From Bombyx mori (lineage: Eukaryota > Arthropoda > Insecta > Lepidoptera > Bombycidae), in the NCBI RefSeq assembly GCF_030269925.1, contig NC_085130.1:8816501-8880500 (forward strand): 64,000 nt of DNA. The letters are read 5' to 3'. Below are positions 45,311 to 57,759 of the stretch, piece after piece. Positions within the stretch are counted from its first letter, which is position 1. Every line of letters starts with the position of its first letter. Both the position numbers and the translations under genes were made by a program. The notes beneath the pieces were generated by a model. It did not search any database. It was not told the DNA's origin and was given only the letters and a program-made list of their open reading frames with translations.

Positions 45311-45721
45311 ACTATTGTGATTCTATTGTCAAAGACATATATTTTTGTAATCACAGATTTCGCCAAGACTACACTTTAGGTAAATATTAATAAAGACAAA
45401 TAAATATAAATAACATATAATATAAAATAAATAATATTTAATCTATTTTCAATTTGACCACAGACTATAAGGAATAAGAAAAGTTTGACAATAAACAAAT
45501 AGGTAGTATGCATACGTGTGTGTATCAAATACACGGTAGTGTCTGTAATGTGTTTTTTTATTGATTTAATGTATTTTTTATGCATAATTTTAAAAAATAT
45601 TAACATTCTGCACTCCTTCTTGATATTCTCTATAAGTGTGGGAAATTTCATACTCCACCGTCCGCGCAATTTTCGTAAAAACGGGTACAAAGTTTTTGCT
45701 TTACGTATTAATATATGGATA
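45300..45721 (-). mobile_element. Helitron-like element, third family, 3' end lost
   Basis: Matches 43211-43616 through CACTCCTTCTTGATATTCTC and ends at TTACGTATTAATATATGGA on +. Confidence 0.65.
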
Positions 45722-45849
45722 TAAGTATGTTTATCAGTCTCTGATACTCATAACACAGGGAATCCTAATTTGGGACCGAAAGACCGTGTGTGATTTGTTC
45801 CCAGTTGCTTATTTATTATTTATTTATCTTTGTACCTTCGTTCTCTGAT

Positions 45850-46289
45850 TTTTTTTATTGTTTAGATGGGTGGACGAGCTCACAGCCCACCTGGTGTTAA
45901 GTGGTTACTGGAGCCCATAGACATCCACAACGTAAATGCGCCACCCACCTTGAGATACAAGTTCTAAGGTCTCAAGCATAGTTACAACGGCTGTCCCGCC
46001 CTTCAAACCGAAACGCATTACTGCTTCACGGCAGAAATAGGCAGGGTGGTGGTACCCACCCGCGCGGACTCACAAGAGGTCCTACCACCAGTAATTACGC
46101 AAATTAGAATTTTGCAGGTTTCATTTTTATTACATGATGTTATTCCTTCACCGTGGAAGTCAATCGTGAACATTTGTTGAGTACGTATTTCATTAGAAAA
46201 ATTGGTACTCGCCTGCGGGATTCGAACACAGGTGCATCGCTTCAACACGAATGCACCGGACGTCTTATCCGTTAGGCCACGACGACTAC
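45850..46289 (-). mobile_element. Bm1-type SINE, full length
   Basis: T-run and TTGTTTAGATGGGTGGACG to GTTAGGCCACGACGACTAC; B box GGATTCGAACAC on this strand. Confidence 0.85.
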
Positions 46290-46637
46290 AAAAAGTGTAA
46301 AGTGTTGTAAAGTATGCGGGCATTGCGATAAAAATACCTACATGTACATGTTACAATGAAGGCGTATTTGGAATGCAATTTAAAAATGTCATTTTATAGC
46401 ATATTTTTTCATTAACTCCCCAAACAGACATCTTGAAATGTAACATGGCTTAAAGGAGGATTTTCCCTTCATTTCGCGTCCTTTTAAACGTTTAATTAGT
46501 CGGAATTCCACTCGCTAGTGAGGTGGTATTATCGCATCGAGATATTATGTAATATAATATCGATGTATTATCGATAAAATTGGAATATCGGAAAGTCGAT
46601 TGCTTATAACGATTGCCTTTATTTTTATTTATTTATT

Positions 46638-46876
46638 TATTGTTTAGATGGGTGGACGAGCTCACAGCCCACCTGGTGTTAAGTGGTTACTGGAGCCCAT
46701 AGACATCTACGACGTAAATGCGCCACCCACCTTGAGATATAAGTTCTAAGGTCTCAAGTTTAGTTACAACGGCTGCCCCACCCTTCAAACCGAAACGCAT
46801 TACTGCTTCACGGCAGAAATAGGCAGGGTGGTGTTACCTACCCGCGTGGATTCACAAGAGGTCGTACCATCAGTAA
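46638..46876 (-). mobile_element. Bm1-type SINE, headless
   Basis: ATTGTTTAGATGGGTGGACG to GTCGTACCATCAGTAAC. Confidence 0.77.
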
Positions 46877-47122
46877 CTTCAATTCTTTAACTTCAGTTGC
46901 AAAAAAACAATTGTACAGTGCAACAAAATAGTCTAATATACGATGATAAGTAATTATCTATGTAAACAGCTCATTATTATAACGAGTGCGGTCAATCATC
47001 AAAGTGTCCGCGCACGGCCACAGTTAATAATTTGACCACAGTTTGCGATTAAACCAAGTATGTTTAAGTAATGATTTGGTTTAAGCGCTATTTGCGTAAT
47101 TAGAGTGTGGAATTACTATATA

Positions 47123-47534
47123 CTAGAGGTCCCGCAGTAATCGAAATTCGATTATAATTAATTGGAATTGTAAGTTTGTACACCATTATGATTGTATTTT
47201 ATACTTCTATAATCACAAATTTCGCCAAGGCTAAACTATAAAAAAATATTAATAAAGACAAACAATATTTATTCTATTCTCAATTTGACCACAGACGTCA
47301 AGAACAAAAGTTTGACAATAAATAGTATGCATGCGTGTGTGCGTCAAATACATGGTATGTAGTGTGTGTAATGTTTTCTTTATTGATTTAATGTATCTTT
47401 TATGCATTATTTAAAAAAAAATATTAGCATTGTGCACTTCTTCTCTATATTCTCTATAAGTGCGGAAAATTTCATACTCCTCCGCCCACGCAATTTTCGT
47501 AAAAAAGTTTTTGCGTCACGTATTAATATATAGA
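47123..47534 (-). mobile_element. Helitron-like element, third family
   Basis: Complete with TC and CTAG ends and A/T flanks; 412 bp. Confidence 0.72.
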
Positions 47535-48054
47535 TTTGCCGATGTTAATGTTTTCGCTTTTTTCACTTAGCTGAAAGTCATCTGAAGTTGTGTAAGCTGT
47601 GATCTCGCATTGGTCTTAAATGAATTAGGAGAATAATACCCGGGGCAAAAATAAACTGGTCGTCTAGCCACAAACTATGATTCCTTGTAGTCCTGTGCCA
47701 TGGGAGCCAGAGACTTACAGACTTGCTTATATATATCTTCCAATTTTAAGTAGGCAAAGGGTTGGAACGAAGATTTTACTTTAAACACGTCTTTGATTCA
47801 CGCATGCTATAGTCGTGTATACTAAAACATAATATTTTCTTTTTAACCGATTTCAAACAAGGAGGAGGTTCTCAATTCGACTGTATGTTTTTTTTAATGT
47901 TTGTTACGCTTCCTGACGCTTCACGTGTGGTTCCATTTCAATTTAGTGCAGTTCTGATAATGGTATCCATGAGAAAACCATATAAGTCCTAAATTTGGAT
48001 TAAGTACGTGCGCGACAAATAGATGAATAACTCAATAACTCAACTCAGTGAATT

Positions 48055-48200
48055 GCGTTTCCGATCTGGTGGTTCTGCGAAGCACTGCTCTTGCTGGGGT
48101 CAGTGTTAGCAACACTCCGGTTTAAGTCCCGTGAGCTCACCTACACACGTTAGGGTGAAGCTGAAATAGCCTCTCAAGGCTATCAGCATAGGTAGGTAAA
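48055..48200 (+). mobile_element. LINE 3' tail fragment, opposite orientation
   Basis: Reverse complement of the same tail: CTGCGAAGCACTGCTCTTGC, CCCGTGAGCTCACC and a final A-run. Confidence 0.55.
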
Positions 48201-48629
48201 AAAAAAATTACTTTTAGAGTTATATACTTCATCTCCGAAGGTAAACAGTTCGATTTTTACAATACAAAATTTGGATGCACTTAATAATTATTACTATCGT
48301 GGTACGAGCTAGGAAAACCACATTACGTCTGCATGTAACTGACATCAAGAAACCAGAAAATAGGGACAGCTCTGTGAAAATCTATCGATAACTCGACATA
48401 ATTAATTTTATCGATAAACCGTACAGCACTACAACGTAATCGGATTACTTTAGTTGGGCTGCGAATTTCAATTCTTTTTTTCTTAACTTTCTTTTTCGTT
48501 ACTTCACTTTCAAGTTGGTTTTAAAAAACGTATATTTTTTTTATTTATAAAAAAATGGTTTCGGAACAAATAATTACTAATTGAAGTGAAAATGTCAGAT
48601 CATGGTTAACAGGATCAGATTGGTTTCTT

Positions 48630-48727
48630 TCCCCTACTTATTTGCTGATAGCCTAAGGAACTTTCCCAACTACGTTGTGACTGGTAGGTGAGCTCACGGA
48701 CTCAAACTGAGAGAATATGCTAACAGT
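48630..48727 (-). mobile_element. LINE 3' tail fragment
   Basis: GATAGCCTAAGGAACTTTCC and GTGAGCTCACGGACTCAAAC match the same tail family. It is cut by a Bm1 SINE at 48732. Confidence 0.5.
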
Positions 48728-48731
48728 CTTC

Positions 48732-48977
48732 AACTGGTGGTAGGACCTCTTGTCAGTCCGCACGGGTAGGTACCACCACCTCGCCTATTTCTGCCGTGAA
48801 GCAGTAATGTGTTTCGGTTTGAAGGGTGGGGCAGCCGTTGTAACTATACTGAGACCTTAGAACTTATATCTCAAGGTGGATGGCGCATTTACGTCGTAGA
48901 TGTCTATGGGCTCCAGTAAGCACTTAGCACCAGGTGGGCTGTGAACTCGTCCACCCATCTAAGCAATAAAAAAAAAC
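48732..48977 (+). mobile_element. Bm1-type SINE, headless
   Basis: CTGGTGGTAGGACCTCTTGTC to AAGCAATAAAAAAAAAC, inserted next to a LINE tail. Confidence 0.77.
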
Positions 48978-49074
48978 TAAATTATTGAATTGAACACTGG
49001 ATGAAACAAGAATCAGATTTGTGAGCATTCGTCAATACTCATAAAACCGTAAATTATTATGTTTTTTTCTATGG

Positions 49075-49153
49075 CGTAGATGTGTCGACGAGCTCACGGC
49101 CCACCTGGTGTTAAGTGGTTACTGGAGCCCATAGACATCTACAACGTAAATAC
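49075..49153 (-). mobile_element. Bm1-type SINE tail fragment
   Basis: GTAGATGTGTCGACGAGCTC to CATCTACAACGTAAATACC only. Confidence 0.65.
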
Positions 49154-49154
49154 C

Positions 49155-50195
49155 AACATCCACTTTGGGTCACCCACTTACATATTCACATTTTCATTTG
49201 CTCATCCAGGGTAAATAAAGCATCACGTCGTTGAGAAGAACTTGTCATTCCTAAACCTTTGTGCTTAAAGCTCATGTGAAATTCATAAAACATTAGCTTC
49301 GTCCACCCTTTTACGACGTAACCTTACGATAGGCTATGGTCAGTGCGGAGCTTTTGTAACGTTTAAGAGCTTTTAAAATTTTTCGTTCAGCCTAGAAGCT
49401 CGATCACTTTTACAATGCTTATAAATAGTTAATTAAATTTTCGAGGGTAGTAGGTTTTTCACTTTTACTAAAATTAAATGAAGATTGATATTGATTCAGC
49501 CATAATTTATGAATGCCATTAAAAATGCCCACACGACGGTGCTTCAGCAAAACGATTGACACTAAGCTCGACTTACCGTGCATTTCCGTAACAGAAAATC
49601 GATACTAAAAGCTTAAACTTATGCTTTAAAGCTCATTTTCGACATAATAAAGCTCATCCGTATAATGTTATCTAACGTAATTTCTCACTGATCCACGTCT
49701 CTGAGGCGTGTCGTGACAAGATGAAAAATTGCATCGACCTCATTCCACCATGGAAATTAACGTTGATATAAAGATTAATGTTGTGTCAGATAAATAAGAT
49801 ACGAAATTAACCAAATAAAACTTTGCACAAAATATCTTTTCATTGCTCCTACTAGGCATCCAAAATCGATGCACTCGATGAGACAATAATAGTGGTCGTG
49901 GTTTTTTTGTCGTCATCATATAGGCAGGCTAGTTTACGGAACACCTGATTGTAAGTAGTCACCGTAAATATGGACATCGAAAAAGTTTGACGCAACATTA
50001 TTATGACAATTCAGACGTTTCCAGAATGTTTAATTCAGTGGGTGCCCTCGTAAAATTCAACTTTACGAGTGGTGCCGTGCCTTTAATTATATAAATTTGA
50101 ACCACGATTGATGTTCTTGGACACGTATACGTTGCTTTTAATATTACCTCGATATAATATTGTGGTTCGCTTTAGTTATAGGCGTTAAGAATTAT
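49155..50195. other. Intron or intergenic, nothing recognised
   Basis: About 1 kb of non-coding-looking AT-rich sequence between repeats. Confidence 0.45.
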
Positions 50196-50197
50196 TA

Positions 50198-50355
50198 GCG
50201 CGCTATGACATGTCCTTCTTCAAACGAGGCTCGTGGAGAGTATTAGGCGGTAGGCAGCGGCTGGGCTCTGCCCCTGGCATTGCTGACGTCCATGAGAAAC
50301 GGTAACCACTTACCATCAGGTGGGCCGTATGCTCGTCTGCCTACAAAGGCAATAC
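50198..50355 (+). mobile_element. LINE 3' end, second family
   Basis: GCTATGACATGTCCTTCTTC, then the tail to CAAAGGCAATACAG. The A-run is lost. Confidence 0.65.
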
Positions 50356-50504
50356 AGATACGCGACGTCAGTTTCCAGGATTTCGTATCCGAGTCACGCG
50401 CGTATACCGCTGCACGCTTTGAAATTTGAGGTTCGAGTCTCAAATGTGCTATAAAACGGTAGTCATCACTCAACATCATGTCCTCACTTTTCAAACTGCA
50501 TGCA

Positions 50505-50711
50505 GGTGTCACCACCCTGCCTATTTCTGCCGTGAAGCAGTAATGCGTTTCGGTTTGAAGGGTGGGGCAGCCGTTGTAACTATACTGAGACCTTAGAACT
50601 CATATCTCAAGGTGGGTGGCGCATTTACGTTGTAGATGTCTATGAGATCGAGTAACCACTTAACACCAGGTGGGCTGTGAGCTCGTTCTTCCATATATGC
50701 AATAAAAAAAA
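50505..50711 (+). mobile_element. Bm1-type SINE, 5' truncated
   Basis: TCACCACCCTGCCTATTTC to ATATGCAATAAAAAAAAAG. It abuts the unclassified element at 50713. Confidence 0.75.
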
Positions 50712-50712
50712 A

Positions 50713-51129
50713 GATGTGCGGTGTCGTGGGACACTGGATAGGAACGAAGTTCCTTATTATAAAAATATTAATTTTAAGTTCTATTCGAGGTGTAAAGAAA
50801 ATAAAATTGGAGGTTTCGCAACAACCCACGGTCATTCGGTAACGTGCGAACTTATTGTGGTACACTTCATTCACGGTTGCTTACATAAGAGTTAGTGTAT
50901 TGCGGAAACGAACGCTCTGAGATCGTGGTCAATGAATGATAAAAAAATATGTAATTTATTTTTACGTTATTACAAAGTTAAGTCGTACACTGTGTGCATT
51001 ACTAATTTGTACGTTATTACAAAGTTAAGTCGTACACTGTGTGCATTACTAATAAAAATCTTACGTTACGGACGTTTTTTCCCGGTTAGGGTACCCCTCC
51101 GCATCGTCCCATAAGGAAGTTCGTTCCAA
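50713..51129 (+). mobile_element. Unclassified GGAACGAAGTTCC element with 46-bp tandem duplication
   Basis: Same family; the block ACAAAGTTAAGTCGTACACTG is duplicated around 50963-51052. Confidence 0.65.
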
Positions 51130-51397
51130 AAATAAAAACCACATGACCGCGCAGAAATGGGCCAGGGATCAATAAATAAAATATTAGATGGTTTTTAATG
51201 AAACTTCGCAAAAATATATCTAGATGAGCGCCTTCTTATCTTCAGCACTGATTAAAAAGCAGAGTCTGCACGCTTGTGACGCCGCCTCTTTGGGATCCAA
51301 TGAACACTCTTTGAAGGCGTAGGATTATCAAAAAATAAATAATTGTTGCGTCTGGTGTACCTTATTTAATCTTAATAATACCTTATACTCGTACATT

Positions 51398-51638
51398 TTT
51401 TTTATTGCTTAGATGGGTGGACGATCTCAAGGCCCATCTAATGTTAAGTGGTTGCCGGAGCCTATAGACATCTATAACGTAAACGCCGCTACCCACTTTG
51501 ATACATGAGTTCTAAGGTCTCAGTATAGTTACAACGGCTGCCCCACCCTTCAAACCGAAACGTATTACTGCTTCACGGCAGAAATAGGCAGGGTGGTGGT
51601 GCCTACCCATGCGGACCCACAAGAGATCCTACCACCAG
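51398..51638 (-). mobile_element. Bm1-type SINE, headless
   Basis: TTTATTGCTTAGATGGGTGG to GATCCTACCACCAGTAC. Confidence 0.76.
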
Positions 51639-51869
51639 TACAAAATAACACATAAGCAAACTCAACCTTGACTGGGACCGATTTATTATCACGGATAGGA
51701 GATTTTTAATTGCCACTAAGCCTCATATTGTGATAATAGGACAGTTTGCGCCTCAAGCCGTGTTAGCTGATATCACCATTCCTCGTGACGAGAGCCTCGT
51801 CAAGGCACAAAAGGACAAATTAAAACAATCATTTTATATAGTGTTTTAAAAAAATGGTAAATCGAATCT

Positions 51870-52260
51870 TATGGAACGAAGTTCCTTATGGAACAATGCA
51901 GAGGGGTGTCTTAACCGGGAAAAAATGTCCGTAACGTAAGATTTTTATTATTTATGTATAGTCTTAGTATGATGGCTATACAGTGTCTAATGTATAGTCT
52001 ACGTGATGACGGTTATTATTATTATTTATATAAATAGCTGTTTCTTTGTATATTATTATTATATATTTGTTAGAAATCATTGTTAATAAAATAAAATTGT
52101 TAACTTTGTAAAGTAGTTTTTATTTTATTTTTATCAATAAAAAAATCATAATAAAAAATGTATACCCGAATAATTATTTTCTTTATACCTCGATAGAACT
52201 TAAAATTTATATTTTTATAATAAGGAACTTCGTTCCTATCCGGCGTCCCACGACACCCAT
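51870..52260 (-). mobile_element. Unclassified GGAACGAAGTTCC element, centre replaced
   Basis: Both ends match the family but about 200 bases in the middle (51955-52170) differ, suggesting an insertion and deletion or a recombinant. Confidence 0.5.
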
Positions 52261-52655
52261 CTTTTTTTTAAAACTTGTATAATTAATAAGATTTTAATAA
52301 ATATATAAAATAAATAGTTTACTTTTGCATACAGAAAACTTATATATTAAATAATATATATATATATGTAAGACTTCATTCTTTATCGTTGAAACCATAA
52401 ACATAGACTATAAAAACGGTACGAAAATATGTTCGTTGCGCCATAAAAGCACTTCCAAATAATAGTTGGTTTGCATACAGCCTAGAAAACGGTAAAACAA
52501 TACCTACTGTTCTCTAATTGCTCCTGCAATTCCGGAACTTAATTGGGCCCTGATTTTTTTTTGTTTTATTTCCAACACTGTCGATGAAGATCTTTTTTTG
52601 GAAAGCTTGTCATAAATCATGTCTCTTATGAAGTATGAAAAATATTAATATGTAC

Positions 52656-53090
52656 TTTTTTATTGCTTAGATGGGTGGACGAGCTCACAGTCCACCTGAT
52701 GTTTAGTGGTTACAGGAGCCTATAGACATCTACAACGTAAATGCTGCCACCCACCTTGAGGTATGAGTTCTAAGGTCTCAAGTATAGTTACAACGGCTGC
52801 CCCACTCTTCAAACCGAAACGCATTACTGATTCACGGCAGAAATAGGCAAGGCGATGGTACCTACCCGCGCGGACTCACTACATGTTCTACTACCAGTCA
52901 TTACGTAAATTATAACTTTGCGGGTTTGATTTCTATTACACGATTTTATTCCTTCACCTTGGAAGTCAGTCGTAAGCATTTGTCAAGTACGTATTTCATT
53001 AGAAAAATTGGTACCCGCCTGCGAAATTCGAACACCGGTGCATCGCTAGATACCAATGCACCGGACGTCTTATCCTTTAGGCTACGACCA
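52656..53090 (-). mobile_element. Bm1-type SINE, full length
   Basis: TTTATTGCTTAGATGGGTGG through the body to the head TTTAGGCTACGACC. Confidence 0.82.
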
Positions 53091-53117
53091 CATTGCATAT
53101 TGCAATCTTATTAAATA

Positions 53118-53702
53118 CTAGGTGACCCGGCGAACTTTGTTCCGCCTTAGAGGCAATAAATGAGCATACTTTTGATTTTATCAAGGTCAATTTTTCATTT
53201 GGATAATTAATGTAAATAAAAAAAAGCAAGTATTTAAATAACACTTTATTGGCCATGTATTTTAGTTGTTATTATTATATTTTCTTGTTCTTCTTCAGTC
53301 CTTTCACTCGCAATGTTTCGAACCCTAGTTGCATTACGGCTTCGTCGGGAAAGATTGGATCGTGTTGATCGCGGCATGGCTTTCTGGTAATGATTACCTA
53401 TCTCGGCGCAATAAGCTAATAGAAACTCTAAACAAACACAACAACCGGCCAACTTCAAAATTCTACTTTAATTAACCATAGACTACATTACGTTTAGCTG
53501 TCAGTTGCATTTTGTTAATCCATATCAGTTGCGTTTTGTTATACCACGTTGTATGCCACGTCCCACGGGAACGTGATGAAAAGTATCCTATGTCCTTCTT
53601 CTGGTTCTAAGCTACCACCCCAACAATTTTCAGCCAAATCAGTTCAGTCGTTCTTGAGTTATAAATAGTGTAACTAACACGACTTTCTTTTATATATATA
53701 GA
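53118..53702 (-). mobile_element. Helitron-like element with ORF remnant
   Basis: CTAGGTGACCCGGCG on the left and TTTATATATATAGA on the right (TC...CTAG on -). Contains a 70-residue - strand ORF at 53246-53458 reading MPRSTRSNLSRRSRNATRVR, which looks like the basic N-terminus of a Helitron Rep/helicase protein. 585 bp. Confidence 0.6.
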
Positions 53703-54137
53703 TATTATATGTTTTTTAACATTTTCTCTATATACAAGTATGTACAGTATGTACAGTATGTACCAAACCAAACGCCTTGAAAATTTTCATTTTAGTTTTA
53801 TCTCTTCAAGACGTGTGAGCTGAGAAGCCGTTAGTATGAAAGTATCTGTAGGTATATTTGTGCAAATATTTTTTTCATTATTTCATGAAAAAAATAATCT
53901 AAATGTTTATTTAATTAACATCGTTACGGCCTCATAATAAAAGCTATAAAAACACAAATAAGGCTCGCCTATTCATCGCTAAAAGATATAAATCGTGCTC
54001 GGAGAATTAAATCTAGGGTTGCTTGGATTTCGCATGATTCTTTTCGGTCACCGCTGGGGGGAAACTACCACACCACGGTATTACTAAGCTCCTACATCAA
54101 GGTCCAGCACTAAAAAGAAGAATACGTCAAGAATTTT

Positions 54138-54278
54138 GCAAACGAGGCTTGTGGAGAATACTTAACGGTAGGCAGCTTGGCTCTGCCCCTGGGATTGCTG
54201 GAATCCATGGGCGACGGTAACCACTCACCATCAGGTGGGCCGTATGCTCGTCTGCCAACAGGAGCAAAATAAAAAGAG
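54138..54278 (+). mobile_element. LINE 3' end, second family
   Basis: CAAACGAGGCTTGTGGAGAA, GGTAACCACTCACCATCAGG, then GAGCAAAATAAAAAG. Confidence 0.65.
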
Positions 54279-54558
54279 TAAATGGTTTTCCAAGTACATA
54301 ATAGATATGATAGTTACTAAATGTATTCGATCATTATTTTAATCAATCTAATTTAATTCAATTCTCCCCTCATACTCAACGCATTTTTCTCAGCTATTGG
54401 TTAGCTGGAAGTAAACTCCCGAATTGGTTAAGCTCTTCTTTGTTGTACACAAAAGCTCTCATTTGTTAGTTAGAGATTATTGAAAAAAATACACTTTGGT
54501 ACAATACAAATGGTTTCGTGGTGAATTATTTTGGTGGTAATATATATTTTTTTCTATT

Positions 54559-54720
54559 ATGTGTGGTCGAGCCCGTAGACATCAACAACGTAAAAACCGC
54601 CACCCAACTTAAGATCTGAGTTCAGGTCTCAGTTTTAACAGTACAACGGCTACCTCGACCTTCAAACCGAAACGCAACGACGACAATAGACAGGGTGGTG
54701 GTACTTACCCATGCGGGCTC
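54559..54720 (-). mobile_element. Degraded Bm1-type fragment
   Basis: CGTAGACATCAACAACGTAA and CAAACCGAAACGCAAC with deletions. Confidence 0.6.
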
Positions 54721-55077
54721 TAACTTGACATTGACCAGTTACGCTTTTTTATTTAAAGGGATAATCTAAGGGATAGCATTTCCGCCCTAAGCTCGCTTTT
54801 CTGCAGCGAAAAGTAGCATTTGTCGTAACTGTAGCTGGTAACACATCGACACTACAAGCAGATAACATAGCACTCTCGAAATAAACCTTAGTTATCAGTA
54901 AATTTTTTGAACAACCAAAATTCTCTGTTTTTTATACTGTTTGACCTCTGTGTCTCGCAAGCCATTGAGCCGGCTGTGATGATATTCAGCCAGCCCTGAA
55001 AACGGATGGCGCTGAAACGTTTTGTCTATACACTACCGTTATTGGCACGTGTGATGCTAATATTTTTTCGGTATCAT

Positions 55078-55268
55078 TAAGCCGTTATGAGTAGAACGTG
55101 CGCGTTGGAGAACGCAGAGGGGTCTGGGCGTGAGCCCGCTTGGAGCCACCGTCGGTGCAGATCTTGGTGGTAGTCGCAAATATTCCAGCGAGGTCCTGGA
55201 GGACTGACGTGGTTGCTCGCGAATCAGTCGATCCTAAGCTCGAGGAGAGATCTTATGTCGGTGTGGCA
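55078..55268 (+). pseudogene. 28S rRNA pseudogene fragment
   Basis: GTCGGTGCAGATCTTGGTGG, then GCAAATATTCCAGCGAGGTC and CAGTCGATCCTAAGCTCG match a conserved stretch of the large-subunit rRNA. The universally conserved GGAGAAGGGTT block expected between CTGACGTGG and TTGCTCGCG is missing, so the copy cannot be functional. About 190 bases, isolated in repeats. Confidence 0.75.
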
Positions 55269-55654
55269 TGTTTTTTTTAGAGACTATTACCCATTTGTGC
55301 CAGTGCTCCACGCTATTTTGTTTTTTGTTTTTGTCAGTGCTTAATGTAAATGTTGTTTGTCAGAGTTAAATGCCTATAATGTGAAAAAAAGTTTCACTTT
55401 TAACGTGGTTTCATAAAACCACACAATCCTTTTTTTATTTATAAAAAATGATATTCACTTTATTTGTTGCGAGGACTGCACGTAAGGTTTCTGTCACAGC
55501 ACGATCAACGTAACGGCAAGTGGTGCGTGAGTAGTCCCAAAAATCATTGTTACCATGGATGGTGACCGGGTTTTATTAGTGTGGGATACATATTGTAACC
55601 ATTCATCAATGCTGATTAAAATATCATGATAATTTAGATATGTGAAGAATGAAA

Positions 55655-55885
55655 GAAGCTAATGGTGACTGGCAAGGTGAACGGAAGAAGACCACGAGGT
55701 AGAGGCCCGACACGTTGGACTGACCAGATCCACACTACCCTCGACACCACAGTTCACGATGCTCTACACTCGGCGGCAGATAGAGGCAAATGGCTTGGAA
55801 TGGTCCGTAATTAACTCTTGTTGCGAGGAGGTGGTCACGACCTTTAGTATTGAGGAAACCGAAGCAAGAAGAAGAAGATCAGTGT
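55655..55885 (+). mobile_element. LINE 3' end with GAAGAA tail
   Basis: Frame reads MVTGKVNGRRPRGRGPTRWT then DQIHTTLDTT, a familiar non-LTR RT C-terminus, and ends in GAAGAAGAAGA. Confidence 0.5.
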
Positions 55886-56255
55886 AGAATTCGGAAGAAT
55901 TTCTACTTTTTCAGAACGTGTTACATTCTTTCATTCTAAAAAAATGTGATCAGATTTGAGTGTGCGGCTCTGGAGTCCTATATGATTCCTTCATTCCTTC
56001 TGCTTGTTTATAAGATGTATCCAACAAGAGTATCTCAATATCTTTTCCTACTTAAGTTCCGTTAGTAGCTTAGTCCTTATTTTAATACTGACGGTAGGAG
56101 ATATTGAATGCCAGTATAGTTGGCAGTATGGCAGTATGGCGGTACCTACCCGTGTAGGATTATAATATGTCATGACAATCGTAAACCAGTCTACCTACAA
56201 TAGAATTAAAGTATCCGTTGGTATCATTATGGCTCGATCATCAAAACTTTGACAC

Positions 56256-56272
56256 ATGTGTGTGTGTGTGTT

Positions 56273-56338
<66 letters not shown>

Positions 56339-56383
56339 GGTGTGTGTGTGTGTGGGTGGGTGTGTGTGTGTGTGTGTGTGTGT
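56256..56383. repeat. (GT)n microsatellite with GGGT interruptions
   Basis: Near-continuous GT run of about 125 bases; open frames in it are artefacts. Confidence 0.95.
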
Positions 56384-56737
56384 TAGTTCACAGCAACAAA
56401 CATGTTCAAGTTGAAGGTTGATCAAGCCAATTAGATTTCAGAAGGAATAAATTATTTATCTGAAGTCGTCACCCCTACGCTCAGTGCGACTGTGACGTAT
56501 CAAATGGGCATTCTAATGCCCCGCTCCGAGGTACTTATCGCTGTGAAAAAACGTGAAACGAGCCATTTTCTTCATTCTATACACAAAAGATCACGGGAGC
56601 TTGGTATAAGCTATAGCAGTTTAATCCCTACCCCATAAATTAAAGCTGAAACAAGCAGTCTATTTTTTAACACAAAGCTCCACTTTGTAATTAAATAGTA
56701 ACATTATCAATTTTATACGAAACAAAAAATAAATAAA

Positions 56738-56972
56738 TGTGGTGTCGTGGGACACCGGATAGGAACGAAGTTCCTTATTATAAAAATATTAATTTTAGTT
56801 CTATACGAGGTATAAAGAAATTAAAACTGGAGGTTTCGCAACAACCCACGGTCATTCGGTAACCTGCGAACTTATTATGGTACACTTCATTCACGGTTGT
56901 TTGCATGAGGGTTAGTGTATTGCACAAACGAACACTCCGAGATCATGGTCAATTAATGATAAATAAATATAC
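56738..56972 (+). mobile_element. Unclassified GGAACGAAGTTCC element, 3' truncated
   Basis: GTGGTGTCGTGGGACACCGG to CAATTAATGATAAATAAATA; cut at the next element. Confidence 0.6.
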
Positions 56973-57336
56973 TTTAGCCTCAGCAACACGTGGTGTTTAT
57001 GCCATTAAATTGTAGCTTATGTGATACGTTGGTATTTTTAACACAGCGCCATCTATGAGATATTAATGTCAGAGAGTATTACAATGTACAATTGTCTGTA
57101 AAAACTGATTTAAGGCGCCATCTGTTTTAGACTTATGAAACTTACAATTAATAACAATAATCAACATAAGAGATCATTTTATTGTTAATTAATAAATGTT
57201 GCGACCATTAATCAAAATAAAAACCATACTATGGCATAAGTTGGAACAAAGCACATATTTAAAAAAAAAAAAGTTAAAATAGGTTCAGTAGTTTAGGTGT
57301 CCATCGCGGATAAACAACGTGATACGTAATTTATAT
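56968..57336 (-). mobile_element. Possible Helitron-like element, fourth family
   Basis: Starts CAGCAACACGTGGTG and ends GGATAAACAACGTGATACGT on +, with TTCAGTAGTTTAGG as in other families. It directly abuts the element at 57339. Confidence 0.4.
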
Positions 57337-57338
57337 TA

Positions 57339-57759
57339 CTAGAGGTCTCGTAGTAGTCGAAATTCGACTATAATTAATTGGAATTGTAAGTTTGTACACT
57401 ATTATGATTGTATTTTATACTTCTATAATCACAAATTTCGCCAAGGCTAAACTATAAAAAAATATTAATGAAGACAAACAATATTTAATCTATTCTCAAT
57501 TTGACAACACACGTCAAGAACAAAAGTTTGACAATAAATAGTATGCATGCGTGTGTGCGTCAAATACAATGGTATGTAGTGTGTTTAATGTTTTCTTTAC
57601 TGATTTAATGTATCTTTTATGCATTGTTTTATAAAAATATTAGCATTGTGCACTTCTTCTCTATATTCTCTATAAGTGTGGAAAATTTCATACTCCTCCG
57701 TCCGCGCAATTTTCGTAAAAAGTGATACAAAGTTTTTGCTTCACGTATTAATATATAGA
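57339..57759 (-). mobile_element. Helitron-like element, third family
   Basis: Complete copy, CTAG at 57339-57342 and TC at 57758-57759. Confidence 0.72.

Noticed and set aside
56195..56425. Threonine-histidine and valine-cysteine frames
   Set aside because: Pure translation of the (GT)n microsatellite.
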